Below, piece by piece: positions 8,002-17,569 of a DNA stretch of 64,000 bases; position 1 is the stretch's first letter, and every line of letters begins with the position of its first letter. Below the pieces are notes generated by a model. It saw nothing but the letters and a program-made list of their open reading frames with translations, made no database searches and had not been told where the DNA came from. Made by a program: the position numbers and the translations under genes. Source of the DNA: Hyphomicrobiales bacterium (GTDB taxonomy: Bacteria > Pseudomonadota > Alphaproteobacteria > Rhizobiales > Rhizobiaceae). The stretch lies in the NCBI GenBank assembly GCA_021775455.1, contig JAJFHU010000012.1:61376-125375 (forward strand), written 5' to 3'.

Positions 8002-8481
8002 TCAATGGATGTTTTCAATGGTCTTCTCAAGAAGCGGTAAGTAGCGCCCCGGAATTGAACCAGATTCGCGCTCGCCAAACAGTTTCATTCCCATGGACTT
8101 GTAAAACTCGGCGGCATTTGGATCAGACTGCACCACCAGGTTCCGTGCATCTCTTGAGACCAGGGTGTTTTCAAGATCAACCCAAAGCAGCTTGCCATAG
8201 CCTTTGCCAATGTTGGCCGGTTCTATGAAAATCGCCTCCAATTCGTAAAAACCGCGAACGTCTATCTTGGATGAATGATAATAGCCGACAACCGTTCCAT
8301 CGACCTTCAGGACGCGAACAATATCAATTTCTATTTCCCTGGCCGTAATATTAAGCTCGTCGAGACAGGCATCCATAAACGCCTGATCATACCCCCAATG
8401 CGCCTTGGAGCGAATACTTATTTCCGTAAGAATTGCTGCTTCTGTTGGAAGCGCGTCTCGAATTTCGTAAGCAATATGCAC
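8002..8481 (-). CDS. GNAT family N-acetyltransferase (copy A of a tandem pair)
   Basis: A GNAT-fold acetyltransferase with the acetyl-CoA-binding loop in IGKGYGKLLWVDLE and a preceding strand FYELEAIFIEP. It is clearly related to the next gene: both contain SIRS, HWGYD, a PANIGKG or PDEIGKG loop, and FYKSMGM near the C-terminus. The frame is open to a TTG at 8541. GTG at 8481 gives 159 residues and lines up with the 160-residue neighbour, so I prefer it; the start is uncertain. Substrate is unknown. Confidence 0.78.
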   Translation of the reverse strand: MHIAYEIRDALPTEAAILTEISIRSKAHWGYDQAFMDACLDELNITAREIEIDIVRVLKVDGTVVGYYHSSKIDVRGFYELEAIFIEPANIGKGYGKLLWVDLENTLVSRDARNLVVQSDPNAAEFYKSMGMKLFGERESGSIPGRYLPLLEKTIENIH

Positions 8482-8558
8482 CAAATCGATCGCCTTTCCA
8501 GCGATCACGCTAACAAATGATACAGCTTCTGCAAACCGCAACGAATGGAATTAGCCAA

Positions 8559-9041
8559 TTATTTCGCAATTTCGAATGTCTTTTCAAGAATGGGCAAAAT
8601 CCGTCCCTTGATTGAAGGCGATTTGTACTCACCAATTTGGTTCATGCCCATGGACTTGTAAAATCCTGCCGCATGAGGCTCTGAGCGAACAACCAACATG
8701 GTTGCTGCTCTTTCAACCATCTGTCGTTCAAGGTCAATCCACAATCGTTTTCCGAGGCCTTTGCCAATTTCATCGGGCTCCACAAACATCGAGTAAAGTT
8801 CGTAGACGTCTGGAAAATTAATTTTGTTGAACTCGTAATATCCGAGCAATCGGTTCTTGATAAGTAAAACTCTTACAATTCCGTTCTCTATTTTTGCGGG
8901 CGTAATCGACAACCCCGTAGAGCAGGCTTCAGTAAACGGATCGTCATAGCCCCAATGAGAGATTGACCGAATACTCAAACTGGTAAGAATTTCGGATTCA
9001 GTTAGTTTGGCATACCGGATTTCGAAATTCTTTTCGCCCAC
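8559..9041 (-). CDS. GNAT family N-acetyltransferase (copy B of a tandem pair)
   Basis: 160 residues, GNAT fold, with CoA loop IGKGLGKRLWIDLERQM and strand VYELYSMFVEP. A GTG start at 9041 is supported by AGGGA 5 bases upstream. The close likeness to the adjacent downstream gene, in order and in many motifs, points to a tandem duplication. Both probably use related small amine or amino-acid substrates, which cannot be named. Confidence 0.8.
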   Translation of the reverse strand: MGEKNFEIRYAKLTESEILTSLSIRSISHWGYDDPFTEACSTGLSITPAKIENGIVRVLLIKNRLLGYYEFNKINFPDVYELYSMFVEPDEIGKGLGKRLWIDLERQMVERAATMLVVRSEPHAAGFYKSMGMNQIGEYKSPSIKGRILPILEKTFEIAK

Positions 9042-9118
9042 ACAATCCCTCTTTCGAATACCTTATCTTTCAGAAACTCATATACTTATTTCCACAATTA
9101 CAGAATTGTTCCGCAAGG

Positions 9119-9400
9119 CTATCCGAAATGAATACCTAGGCGCGACCGCTCGCGCCAGATGATCTTTGCGACCTTGAGCCCCCTTTCATTGCTAACACGA
9201 AAATCAAACTCACTGGGAAGGCCAGTCGTTTCTGACATTTCAAGCATCGCGCCATTATCACTGAGGTTTCTTACTCGGCAGCCAAATGCGCCATAGCCTC
9301 CATTAAAGAACATTGAACCACCTTTCAGCACACGCCTGCGACGATCACCCCGGCGTTCGGGAAATTCAATGCTTGTGTTTTCAGTTGCAACCTGTGTCAT
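9119..9400 (-). CDS. PilZ domain protein
   Basis: A protein of about 93 residues that is almost entirely one PilZ domain. It has the arginine-rich motif ERRGDRRRRVLKGG near the N-terminus and NLSDNGAMLEMSE about 35 residues later, matching the RxxxR and [D/N]xSxxG elements that bind cyclic-di-GMP. The likely start is ATG at 9400; an in-frame start at 9445 would add a tail without homology. Cyclic-di-GMP binding is a reasonable inference. A GGDEF protein is encoded elsewhere in the window (22782-23999). Confidence 0.82.
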   Translation of the reverse strand: MTQVATENTSIEFPERRGDRRRRVLKGGSMFFNGGYGAFGCRVRNLSDNGAMLEMSETTGLPSEFDFRVSNERGLKVAKIIWRERSRLGIHFG

Positions 9401-9457
9401 AGCAGAGCCTCGCAATGGATATTTCCAATGCTTTGCAAGATTCATGCCAAATACAAA

Positions 9458-9796
9458 CTAGATTTCCAGCCAAACCTGAACGGCAGCCACAGCGATGGAG
9501 GTTACGCCACCTGTATCTGTCTTTCCCTGGTCAAGTCCGCCACGCTCGGCCGTTACCGTGATATTGCCATAGGGAAAAACCTTCACCACTTCCGCAATAT
9601 CAACCTGCTCTGGTTGAACGACACCTATTGTGCAGAGGATGATCATCTCGGACGGGTCTTTACCAAGTGCCGCCGCAACGGTCAGGGAGTTGCGATAGAG
9701 CGCATCCTTGACTGCTCGAACCGCTGCCTTGGTGTAATCCTGTCCGCGCAAATCAACACCCATGCCATACTCGGTTGCAAAACGTTTTAGAGTCAC
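9458..9796 (-). CDS. Lin0512 family protein
   Basis: About 112 residues. The family start is seen as LKRFATEYGMGVDLRGQD followed by YTKAAVRAVKDALYRNSL, then PYGNITVTAERGG and a hydrophobic C-terminal VTSIAVAAVQVWLEI. The frame is open to 9934, but GTG at 9796 fits the family's N-terminus and overlaps the junction just after the hutD-like stop (9799), so it is probably translationally coupled. Lin0512 proteins are conserved, small and of unknown biochemical function. Confidence 0.78.
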   Translation of the reverse strand: MTLKRFATEYGMGVDLRGQDYTKAAVRAVKDALYRNSLTVAAALGKDPSEMIILCTIGVVQPEQVDIAEVVKVFPYGNITVTAERGGLDQGKTDTGGVTSIAVAAVQVWLEI

Positions 9797-9798
9797 AA

Positions 9799-10389
9799 TT
9801 AGTCTACCTTCCTCAATCGTGCATGCAGGCATCGGCCTTGTTGCTGCTCTGCAAACAAATGGCCAGCGCCCTTTAAAAGCATGGTTTCCAAATGAACTGG
9901 ACTGTACGTTTTCCCGTTCGCGTGGCAAACCCATTCGCGATCAAGCGCGACTGCAACCGACAAGTCATTCTCCCCTTGCTCGAGGTTTAATTCAGAAGCA
10001 ATACTGCACGACTTGATTTTCCAGATTCCCCGGCGCGCCATTATGTTTATAACCTTTACGTTCTCCCCAATCGGACTGCCCAAGGGTGCCAACCCGCTAT
10101 CAAATTGTAGAGGCTCAAATGGTAAAACCAGATCTTCCCTGTCATCAAATACCAGTTTAACCCCATCGCCTTCGACAACTGTAAAAACACGCTCAACGCC
10201 ATCAAAGATTGAAAATTTTGCCTCTGACACAATTGGGGAAACCGCAACACGCACGTCAAATGTTAGGTGATTTGCGTCATCAGGGATAACCAGAACATCA
10301 TGCGTTATCCCAAGCCCATTTTTCCAGAGCTTGGTATCATAGTCGGAAAATTGCCGGTGCTGGATACCGCCAGTTGTTTTTATCGTCAT
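9799..10389 (-). CDS. hutD: HutD/Ves family protein
   Basis: 196 residues of the HutD (Ves) cupin-like family: the N-terminus has WKNGLGITHDVLVIP, followed by FDVRVAVSPIVSEAKFSIF, FSIFDGVERVF and FEPLQFDSG. In pseudomonads and rhizobia HutD lies in histidine-utilisation operons and is thought to tune hut expression. No hutU, hutH or hutC is visible here; the partner is a Lin0512-family gene instead, so a role in histidine breakdown is uncertain. ATG at 10389 is chosen over an upstream in-frame TTG. Confidence 0.8.
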   Translation of the reverse strand: MTIKTTGGIQHRQFSDYDTKLWKNGLGITHDVLVIPDDANHLTFDVRVAVSPIVSEAKFSIFDGVERVFTVVEGDGVKLVFDDREDLVLPFEPLQFDSGLAPLGSPIGENVKVINIMARRGIWKIKSCSIASELNLEQGENDLSVAVALDREWVCHANGKTYSPVHLETMLLKGAGHLFAEQQQGRCLHARLRKVD

Positions 10390-10472
10390 CAATCTCGCCC
10401 AGATTTGTCACTGGTGAAAACAAACCGCAAAATCTCCACGGCCTGATAGATTATACAGATAAAGAACAAAGA

Positions 10473-10514
10473 TCAGTTTCGATCTTTATCCACCAAAGCG
10501 TTGTGTTTGATCCA
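10473..10514 (-). pseudogene. Remnant of a second ilvC 3' end
   Basis: The minus strand reads [17 protein letters not shown], while the intact ilvC ends [17 protein letters not shown] 106 bp upstream. Across these 14 codons nearly all base differences are synonymous (for example AAA/AAG, GAT/GAC, TTG/CTG). The only amino-acid change is His for Ser. Beyond the Trp codon similarity ends. This is the tail of a diverged but once functional ilvC copy left after recombination or replacement, not a recent local duplication. Confidence 0.7.
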
Positions 10515-10518
10515 CCCG

Positions 10519-10557
10519 CCTCGCCCGCAGCAAATGGATAGCGAAGCGAGGACGGGC
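10519..10557. repeat. Imperfect palindrome (REP-like) between ilvC and its remnant
   Basis: CCTCGC at 10519-10524 pairs with GCGAGG at 10546-10551, and GCCCG-rich arms extend the pairing on both sides. GC-rich hairpin in an intergenic gap; may be a REP-type element or serve as the ilvC terminator, although no U-tract follows. Confidence 0.4.
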
Positions 10558-10578
10558 AAACAAAGAATTCGCCGTGGA

Positions 10579-12271
<1,693 letters not shown>

Positions 12272-12300
12272 TGCCTCACTAAATTCAACAGTTTAGTACC

Positions 12301-12314
12301 GTACCGTACGGTAC
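12301..12314. promoter_or_regulatory. Perfect 14-bp palindrome, candidate TetR operator
   Basis: GTACCGTACGGTAC is its own reverse complement and is preceded by a further GTACC half-site (TAGTACC at 12294-12300). It lies 29 bases upstream of the TetR-family start codon, where an autorepressor would bind. Confidence 0.6.
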
Positions 12315-12428
12315 CATGCAAGGATGAATTATCTCATGATGAATGTCGTTTCATGGTCAGTAACTTGTTGGGTCCACTGTCAAACCAGTTGAAACAACAG
12401 TACTTGGGGCATTTGACAAAATACAGCG

Positions 12429-13214
12429 TTATTCAACAGCTGCATTGCGGCGCGCAACAATTTTTCCACGGAAGTCGTAATTGTTGTCGGCAATTTGATG
12501 CGAAAATTCGCGGAACAGCTTCTTGTGAATTGCTTCAGCAAAATTTGCCATTTGCGCGGCTACGATGACGAAGGCACCTGATCCACGCAAAACATTCGCC
12601 TTATACCACTCATCAAGGTACGGAAAATCAGTGAGAATGACCAGTCCGTTTATGGTTACGCCTCGCCTGTCAACTTCATCAACCACATCGGGCAAGGTCA
12701 AATATCTGCGCAATTGGGGAGGAGTCTCAACGCCATCACCCGATATGTCGATAACCTGTCGAGATGCAGTTATGTTGTTTCCATCCAGCATTTGCAATCC
12801 ATAGGCAACAGCTGCGCCAATCCCCGTATCCCCACCACCCATTTTGTTTTCCAGTCCGGATTGTTGATAGAAATCCAGAACAACCTGAGCAAAACCGTTT
12901 GCGTCATCAGCGTTGGCAATGATGTGCCAATCAGTTGGATATTTTCTCGCTGAAGCGTCTGACCAAACCATAAGTGAAACTGCTACTTTTCCAAGCGGAC
13001 CCGAAGTTGCTGCTGCCTGAATTGTTGGATCGCGGAATGCAGCAGCGTATCCTGCCATTTGAAGCAGAAATTCTTGTGCCGTGATGCTGCCAGAACCGTC
13101 TACCGCAAGGACAATTTCAAGATCAACTTCTTGAGATTTGGCAGGAGTTGAGAGGCCGCAACTCAATGACAGCACTGCGAAAAAACAAGTTACATACCGC
13201 AACAAGATCATCAT
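12429..13214 (-). CDS. DUF1194 family secreted protein (VWA-like)
   Basis: About 261 residues. A signal peptide (CFFAVLSLSCGLSTPAKSQ) is followed by EIVLAVDGSGSITAQEF, an intact MIDAS-type DxSxS motif, and VIDISGDGVETPP, the second conserved segment of DUF1194. VNGLVI-like INGLVILTD and a C-terminal FAEAIHKKLFREF complete the family pattern. Predicted periplasmic, metal-binding von Willebrand A-like fold of unknown role. ATG at 13214 begins the signal peptide; the longer frame to 13268 overlaps the neighbouring gene. A second, diverged member lies at 31667-32404. Confidence 0.85.
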   Translation of the reverse strand: MMILLRYVTCFFAVLSLSCGLSTPAKSQEVDLEIVLAVDGSGSITAQEFLLQMAGYAAAFRDPTIQAAATSGPLGKVAVSLMVWSDASARKYPTDWHIIANADDANGFAQVVLDFYQQSGLENKMGGGDTGIGAAVAYGLQMLDGNNITASRQVIDISGDGVETPPQLRRYLTLPDVVDEVDRRGVTINGLVILTDFPYLDEWYKANVLRGSGAFVIVAAQMANFAEAIHKKLFREFSHQIADNNYDFRGKIVARRNAAVE

Positions 13215-13242
13215 ACCCACACGTCCAAACTCTACATTATGT

Positions 13243-14106
13243 TCACGAATAAATTCGCGGCACTCCAAGGTGATCGTGTATCCCGTTCACTTCATCACGC
13301 CCCAAGTCCATCTGCATTGCCAGGTCATGAAGATACTGCGCTTCCGCACGGCTATCCAGATCAATGCCCATGACCGACATTAAATAGACCTGCTGTTCCA
13401 GTCCGCGTGGAACTTGCTGAGCCAACTCGTTTGCATCCACCGGACGTTCAAACTCGCGATCCACAAATTGTTTTTCTTCGCGGGAAACCTCGCCGAGGTT
13501 CTCCAGAAGTTTTTCCCGTTCACCCTGATCAAATTTTCCGTCTGACTTGGCCGCCTGAATCATGGCTCGTAGCATAAGCGCTGCTGCAGCTTCTTGTTGT
13601 CTGGTTGGTTGAACATCAGGTTCGCCACGGCGCTCCAGTGATTGATTGAAGATATCACCAAATGATCCTTCGCTTTTCTGATCTTCTTTTACCCCACCCA
13701 GAAAGTCCCCAAAAATATCGCCCAGACCACCGTCGCGTTGACCCTGGCTTTGACCAGATCCCCCACCTCTGGTCAGGCCGTCAATCAAATCACCCAATCC
13801 ACCGCCGGAACCGTCATCACTTGAGCGACCTCCACCGCCAAGCTGTTCAAGCAGGTCACCCAGACCACCTCCAGAACCGGACCGGGAACCGTCTTTTTTA
13901 CCACCCAGGACTTCCCCAAGGATATCTTCAATGCCGCCGCCTCGTCCGGAAGATTTACCGAGTTTTCCCAACTCGCCCAAAATTCCACCATCTCCGGAGC
14001 CGGTAGGCGCTGGTCCTGTTCCACCGGATTTTTTCAACATCCCGCCGACGCCCTTGGCGACTGCAATGCCAATCGCCACCTTGGCCAAAGTACCCAACAA
14101 ACTCAT
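13243..14106 (-). CDS. DUF533 (YebE/TerB-like) family protein
   Basis: About 287 residues. The short hydrophobic N-terminus (LLGTLAKVAIGIAVAKGVGGML) is followed by a low-complexity Gly/Ser-rich linker over roughly residues 30-150 with recurring GGLGD and GGGG units. A C-terminal TerB-like all-helical domain comes last (ALMLRAMIQAAKSDGKFDQGEREKLL and the rest). The AADGxxDxxE-like acidic motif SDGKFDQGE is as in tellurite-resistance TerB relatives. ATG at 14106 is preceded by GAGAGGAC. Probably membrane-associated; function unknown. The stop lies 28 bases before the DUF1194 start, suggesting cotranscription. Confidence 0.82.
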   Translation of the reverse strand: MSLLGTLAKVAIGIAVAKGVGGMLKKSGGTGPAPTGSGDGGILGELGKLGKSSGRGGGIEDILGEVLGGKKDGSRSGSGGGLGDLLEQLGGGGRSSDDGSGGGLGDLIDGLTRGGGSGQSQGQRDGGLGDIFGDFLGGVKEDQKSEGSFGDIFNQSLERRGEPDVQPTRQQEAAAALMLRAMIQAAKSDGKFDQGEREKLLENLGEVSREEKQFVDREFERPVDANELAQQVPRGLEQQVYLMSVMGIDLDSRAEAQYLHDLAMQMDLGRDEVNGIHDHLGVPRIYS

Positions 14107-14210
14107 GAAATGTCCTCTCGAAATCCGCAATTTTCAATTGGCTTGAACCCTAACGTGCTGGAATTGCTTAGGGCAAGGTCTGACTTTCCGATATATAAAA
14201 AAGTGCCGGA

Positions 14211-14340
14211 TCAAAAAATACCGTTTTCATTTGCGGGCTCACTCGGCAGAATTTGCAACACATCCCAATGTTCAACAACCTTTCCATTATCTTCAAGTCG
14301 AAATATATCCATTCCGGCATACGCCAATCCGCAAAACACA
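14211..14340 (-). pseudogene. 3' fragment of a SnoaL-like (NTF2-fold) gene
   Basis: The minus strand reads [19 protein letters not shown], then [15 protein letters not shown] and a stop. This matches the characteristic C-terminus of SnoaL-like NTF2-fold proteins (IFR-EDGK-EHWDV-Q...NG-F). Only about 42 codons remain; no start or N-terminal half exists upstream. The broken end coincides with an AGGGTCAGGACCC motif (14341-14353), which hints at how the gene was cut. The remaining intergenic bases 14354-14519 hold nothing recognisable. Confidence 0.65.
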
Positions 14341-14353
14341 AGGGTCAGGACCC
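14341..14353. repeat. AGGGTCAGGACCC motif, copy 1
   Basis: A near-palindromic GGGTC-A-GGACCC motif, followed by the A/T run ATTAATTAA, sits exactly at the broken end of the SnoaL-like fragment. The same motif with a similar A/T tail recurs at 33736-33748. Confidence 0.5.
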
Positions 14354-14519
14354 ATTAATTAACGTAAAATGGCGCATGACTTGACGAGAAATACGAGGAA
14401 AAGCTTGAAAAGCGGGATTCATCCGAAATCAAAACAAGCAAGTTGTGCTTTTCGTTGGATGCACCAATCGAGCCCCTGCATGGAACCAATATGCCAGGTG
14501 AATTGTACCACCAATATAT

Positions 14520-15158
14520 CTAATTCAGTTCAAGGATAATATTTGAATTTTCTTCAACCAATTGCATCCCGGATTTCCAGACTTCCTTGCCTATCCATTC
14601 CTTTTGCAACCGATCACGCCAGGCAGGGTTGATTTCAGATCTCATGAAATAGCGCTCAAAAAAACGTTCACCGCTTCTGCGTCTCTCCGTTTCCGGTTCA
14701 TCAGCCTGTTCACCGCTAAAAAAATCAATCGCTATTGGTTCGTGAAACATCCATATCGACCGTTGCGAAGCAATCCGGTTCTCACCTTGCATATACATTG
14801 GAACGCACATGGAAAGACATGCACCATTGTTGGAAACCCGGGTTGCTATCTTGTGGGTTCGCTTCATTGAATTGATCAATTCAATCACATATCCGCCCTC
14901 GAGTAACGCTCCACCAGGTGAGTTGAGATCAATGATAAAACTGTCAGTTTTATCACCCCACTTATCAAACGCCTCAGAAAACCGCTTGGCCATTGGAACA
15001 TTGATTTCGCTGTGCCAGGATAAAACCACAGTTCCGCCTTCTCGGCTTACAACCAGTCGACCCTTGTCCTCGTATATTTTTTGATGCAACTGCCAGTAAA
15101 GCAACGCTGCGACAGCAATCAATACCGGTAACAACATTCGGGTGAACTTTGGGGACAT
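14520..15158 (-). CDS. Membrane-anchored ClpP/SDH-like serine protease homologue
   Basis: 212 residues. One N-terminal membrane anchor (LLPVLIAVAALLYW) places the rest in the periplasm. The ClpP-like fold is shown by FIIDLNSPGGALLEGGYVI (substrate-binding glycine strip). A Ser follows in GACLSMCVPMYMQG at the nucleophile position, and a His in SIWMFHEP. This order is that of ClpP/SppA-like proteins. It is too short for SppA and lacks ClpP's oligomer features. Probably a small periplasmic protease or inactive homologue. The stop of pdxJ-side gene is separate (21-base gap), with the same strand. Confidence 0.75.
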   Translation of the reverse strand: MSPKFTRMLLPVLIAVAALLYWQLHQKIYEDKGRLVVSREGGTVVLSWHSEINVPMAKRFSEAFDKWGDKTDSFIIDLNSPGGALLEGGYVIELINSMKRTHKIATRVSNNGACLSMCVPMYMQGENRIASQRSIWMFHEPIAIDFFSGEQADEPETERRRSGERFFERYFMRSEINPAWRDRLQKEWIGKEVWKSGMQLVEENSNIILELN

Positions 15159-15179
15159 GATATCGCGTTAAACGGCTTT

Positions 15180-15923
15180 CTATCCAAGTGCTGCCAAAAA
15201 ACGTTTAACCGAGCCTGCCATGCCGTGTTCAAGCGCATCAGCAGTCAAACCATGTCCAATTGAAACTTCCTTCAGATTGGCTATCGCATCGACGAGCGCA
15301 GGTAAATTCTCAACTGTTAAATCATGCCCGGCATTTACGTCGAGACCTGCATCGGCAGCGTGTTTCGCAGTTTGGGCCAAATCCTCCAAACAAGCCTTGG
15401 CTCGTTCAGGATCTTCGTGACAACCGCCATATGGTCCGGTGTACAATTCAACTCGGTCAGCACCAGTAGACGCAGCAACGGCGATGTCCTCGCTGGATGC
15501 ATCAGGATCACAAAACAGCGAAACCCGTGTATCCTGCGCCTTTAACTGCTGAACAACCGACGTGAGAAAATTTCCGGTTCCTGTGAAATCCCAACCGTGA
15601 TCAGAAGTCGGCTGATCGCGATCATCAGGAACCAGCGTTACCTGTTCCGGTTGATTATGAGTCACAAGCTCCAGAAATTCATCTGTCGGATAACCTTCAA
15701 TATTAAATTCGCGATCCGGAAACTCATCATCAATTAGTGCACGCAATTCAGGCAGATCAGAAAACCGGATATGACGTTCATCCGGCCTTGGATGCACTGT
15801 CAGACCGGCGGCACCTGCTTCCAGCGCAAGGCGACCCAGACCCGTAACGCTGGGCCAAGGCAAGTTTCGGCGATTACGAAGCAGGGCTACTGCATTCAGA
15901 TTTACAGACAATTTTGTCGGCAT
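15180..15923 (-). CDS. pdxJ: Pyridoxine 5'-phosphate synthase
   Basis: About 247 residues. Start [18 protein letters not shown] matches PdxJ's phosphate and substrate-binding N-terminus. [17 protein letters not shown] (the His-Pro-Arg-Asp/Glu-Arg-His block) and FNIEGYPT follow, then [19 protein letters not shown], and [10 protein letters not shown] and [12 protein letters not shown] near the C-terminus. These are the family's catalytic segments for condensing 1-deoxyxylulose 5-phosphate with 3-amino-2-oxopropyl phosphate in vitamin B6 synthesis. ATG at 15923 gives the family's usual length; the frame is open about 20 codons further. Confidence 0.95.
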   Translation of the reverse strand: MPTKLSVNLNAVALLRNRRNLPWPSVTGLGRLALEAGAAGLTVHPRPDERHIRFSDLPELRALIDDEFPDREFNIEGYPTDEFLELVTHNQPEQVTLVPDDRDQPTSDHGWDFTGTGNFLTSVVQQLKAQDTRVSLFCDPDASSEDIAVAASTGADRVELYTGPYGGCHEDPERAKACLEDLAQTAKHAADAGLDVNAGHDLTVENLPALVDAIANLKEVSIGHGLTADALEHGMAGSVKRFLAALG

Positions 15924-16132
15924 GATATTCTGTATCCAACTTCCAATCTCGGTCGCTTGGTTCACCAGTCTGACGATCTGCAATTTTGCACCACACCAAT
16001 GCGAACCTCATTGCCAGTAATACACATTCAAACCGGGGAATCATCCGCAAAATTGGAACGGTGACAATGAACGTCTCGCCACACAGGAATACCACCTCCA
16101 AACGGACCGTGAACTGATAATAAACACCAAGT

Positions 16133-17260
16133 TCACTTTACAATGGTCAACCTTTCAGCAGCCCGCGTAATTGCCGTATAAAGCCAGCGATCACGATGTT
16201 CACGAAATGCATAGCTTTCATCAAAAAGAACCACTTCATCCCACTGGGAACCCTGGGCCTTGTGAACCGTCAGCGCGTAACCATAGTCAAACTCGTCATG
16301 GCGGCGTCGAAGCTGCCATGGAATTTCCCGTTCCGGTTCTTCAAACGCAGCTTTCAGGAGTTTTACTTTTGCGGAATAACGCTCAATGCCTTCGTCTTCT
16401 GATCGTATCAATACGTTCATGAATGATTTGACTGTACGGGCAGCACTGGTGACTTGCCAAAGCGATCCATTAAGCAGCCCCTTGTTGGGGTCATTTCGAA
16501 GACAAACCAGTTTGTCTCCAGCAGACGGAAGTGGCCCCTCAAAGTCTTTCAGTTCACGCAATCGTTCATTATACCGGCGCCGTGTTCGGTTTGTACCAAC
16601 CAAAACCTGATCCGCATCAAGCACCAAATCTGCGGTCACACTGTCCTTTGGAACAACTTTGGCAGTGTCACCATAGTCACCAATCATCACCTGGCCGCCT
16701 TCACGCACCTGACGAGCCAGTTCAACAATCGGATTGTCGAGCGCCTGGCGATGAATTTCCTCCAGCAGGATGTCCGGTTCATGCTCGGTGAAAAAACCAC
16801 CACCGGAAACCGGTGGTAACTGCCCGGGATCCCCCAATACAAGCACCGGAGCGCCGAAAGACAGAAGATCTGCCCCAAGTTTTTCATCCACCATCGAGCA
16901 TTCGTCTATAATGATTAGTGCAGCTTTGGTAACCGGGCTTTGCCGGTTAAGCGCGAACATCGGCAAGACTTCCTTCTTGCCGGTTTCCTCATTTTCAACA
17001 GTTTCCTCGCCCCGTGGCCGGTAAATCAGCGAATGTATGGTCGAAGCCTTGGGCGCACCCCGTGACCGCAGAACTTGCGCTGCCTTTCCGGTGAAAGCTG
17101 CAAACAAAACATCGCCGTCGACACCCTCTGCCAGATGACGGGCCAGTGTGGTCTTTCCGGTTCCCGCATAGCCGAACAATCTGAATACTTGTCGATCGCC
17201 AGCCTTCAGCCAGCGGTTGACTTCAACGAGCGCGTGGTCCTGTTGAGGGGAAAAATCCAT
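16133..17260 (-). CDS. RecD-like ATP-dependent DNA helicase
   Basis: 375 residues, a compact superfamily 1B helicase. Walker A is GYAGTGKTTLARHL (about 29-42), the DECSM motif (IIIDECSMVDEKL) is Walker B, and VLGDPGQLPPVSGGGFF is motif III. LTVHKAQGSQWDEVVLFDES and LYTAITRAAERLTIV are motifs V and VI near the C-terminus. It lacks RecD's N-terminal partner-binding region and RecB/C genes are absent, so it resembles the stand-alone RecD-like ATPases common in alphaproteobacteria. The ATG at 17260 lies 2 bases from the end of a 269-bp terminal-inverted-repeat element, which therefore supplies the 5' leader and the AGG of the ribosome-binding site. Confidence 0.88.
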   Translation of the reverse strand: MDFSPQQDHALVEVNRWLKAGDRQVFRLFGYAGTGKTTLARHLAEGVDGDVLFAAFTGKAAQVLRSRGAPKASTIHSLIYRPRGEETVENEETGKKEVLPMFALNRQSPVTKAALIIIDECSMVDEKLGADLLSFGAPVLVLGDPGQLPPVSGGGFFTEHEPDILLEEIHRQALDNPIVELARQVREGGQVMIGDYGDTAKVVPKDSVTADLVLDADQVLVGTNRTRRRYNERLRELKDFEGPLPSAGDKLVCLRNDPNKGLLNGSLWQVTSAARTVKSFMNVLIRSEDEGIERYSAKVKLLKAAFEEPEREIPWQLRRRHDEFDYGYALTVHKAQGSQWDEVVLFDESYAFREHRDRWLYTAITRAAERLTIVK

Positions 17261-17262
17261 CT

Positions 17263-17531
17263 AGGACCTGCTGACAAACTGGTTTCGGATACGGCGCATG
17301 CCGGATTTTGTTTCTGAACAGGCGAAAAGCACGCCGTGGTATCCGCTACCAAAAGTGCTTTTCAACGCATTCAGGAATAAAATCCGCTGCGTCTTAGGAA
17401 GATATGACAAAAACAGGCCACTTTCGCGGCGCAAAGCCTTGAAAAGGGAGGGCCTTGTCAGCAGCTTTGCTTCTAAAACTGATCTGTTTTTGTTCATACC
17501 GTATACCAAATCCAGTTTGTCAGCAGGTCCT
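17263..17531. mobile_element. 269-bp MITE-like element with perfect 20-bp terminal inverted repeats
   Basis: AGGACCTGCTGACAAACTGG (17263-17282) is repeated exactly in inverse orientation at 17512-17531. Similarity continues inward imperfectly (TTTCGGATACGG against ATTTGGTATACGG). Inside, GAAAAGCAC (17324-17332) and GTGCTTTTC (17355-17363) form a second inverted repeat. An open frame spans the element on the minus strand, but no transposase motif is seen. The size and ends are those of a non-autonomous element. I see no clear target-site duplication. It fills the gap between the LysE-type gene and the helicase start. Confidence 0.7.
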
Positions 17532-17569
17532 GGACTTCTTGGCACGATTCGTGGTCACGAAAAACCGAA

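Noticed and set aside
9458..9934. Long start of the Lin0512 protein at 9934
   Set aside because: The extra N-terminal part is translated from within the hutD-like gene in another frame and has no similarity to the family. GTG at 9796 fits the family start.
17261..17545. A 94-codon frame covering the inverted-repeat element
   Set aside because: It spans both terminal inverted repeats, shows no transposase or other motif, and its end is fixed by the repeat. It is treated as part of the element, not as a gene.
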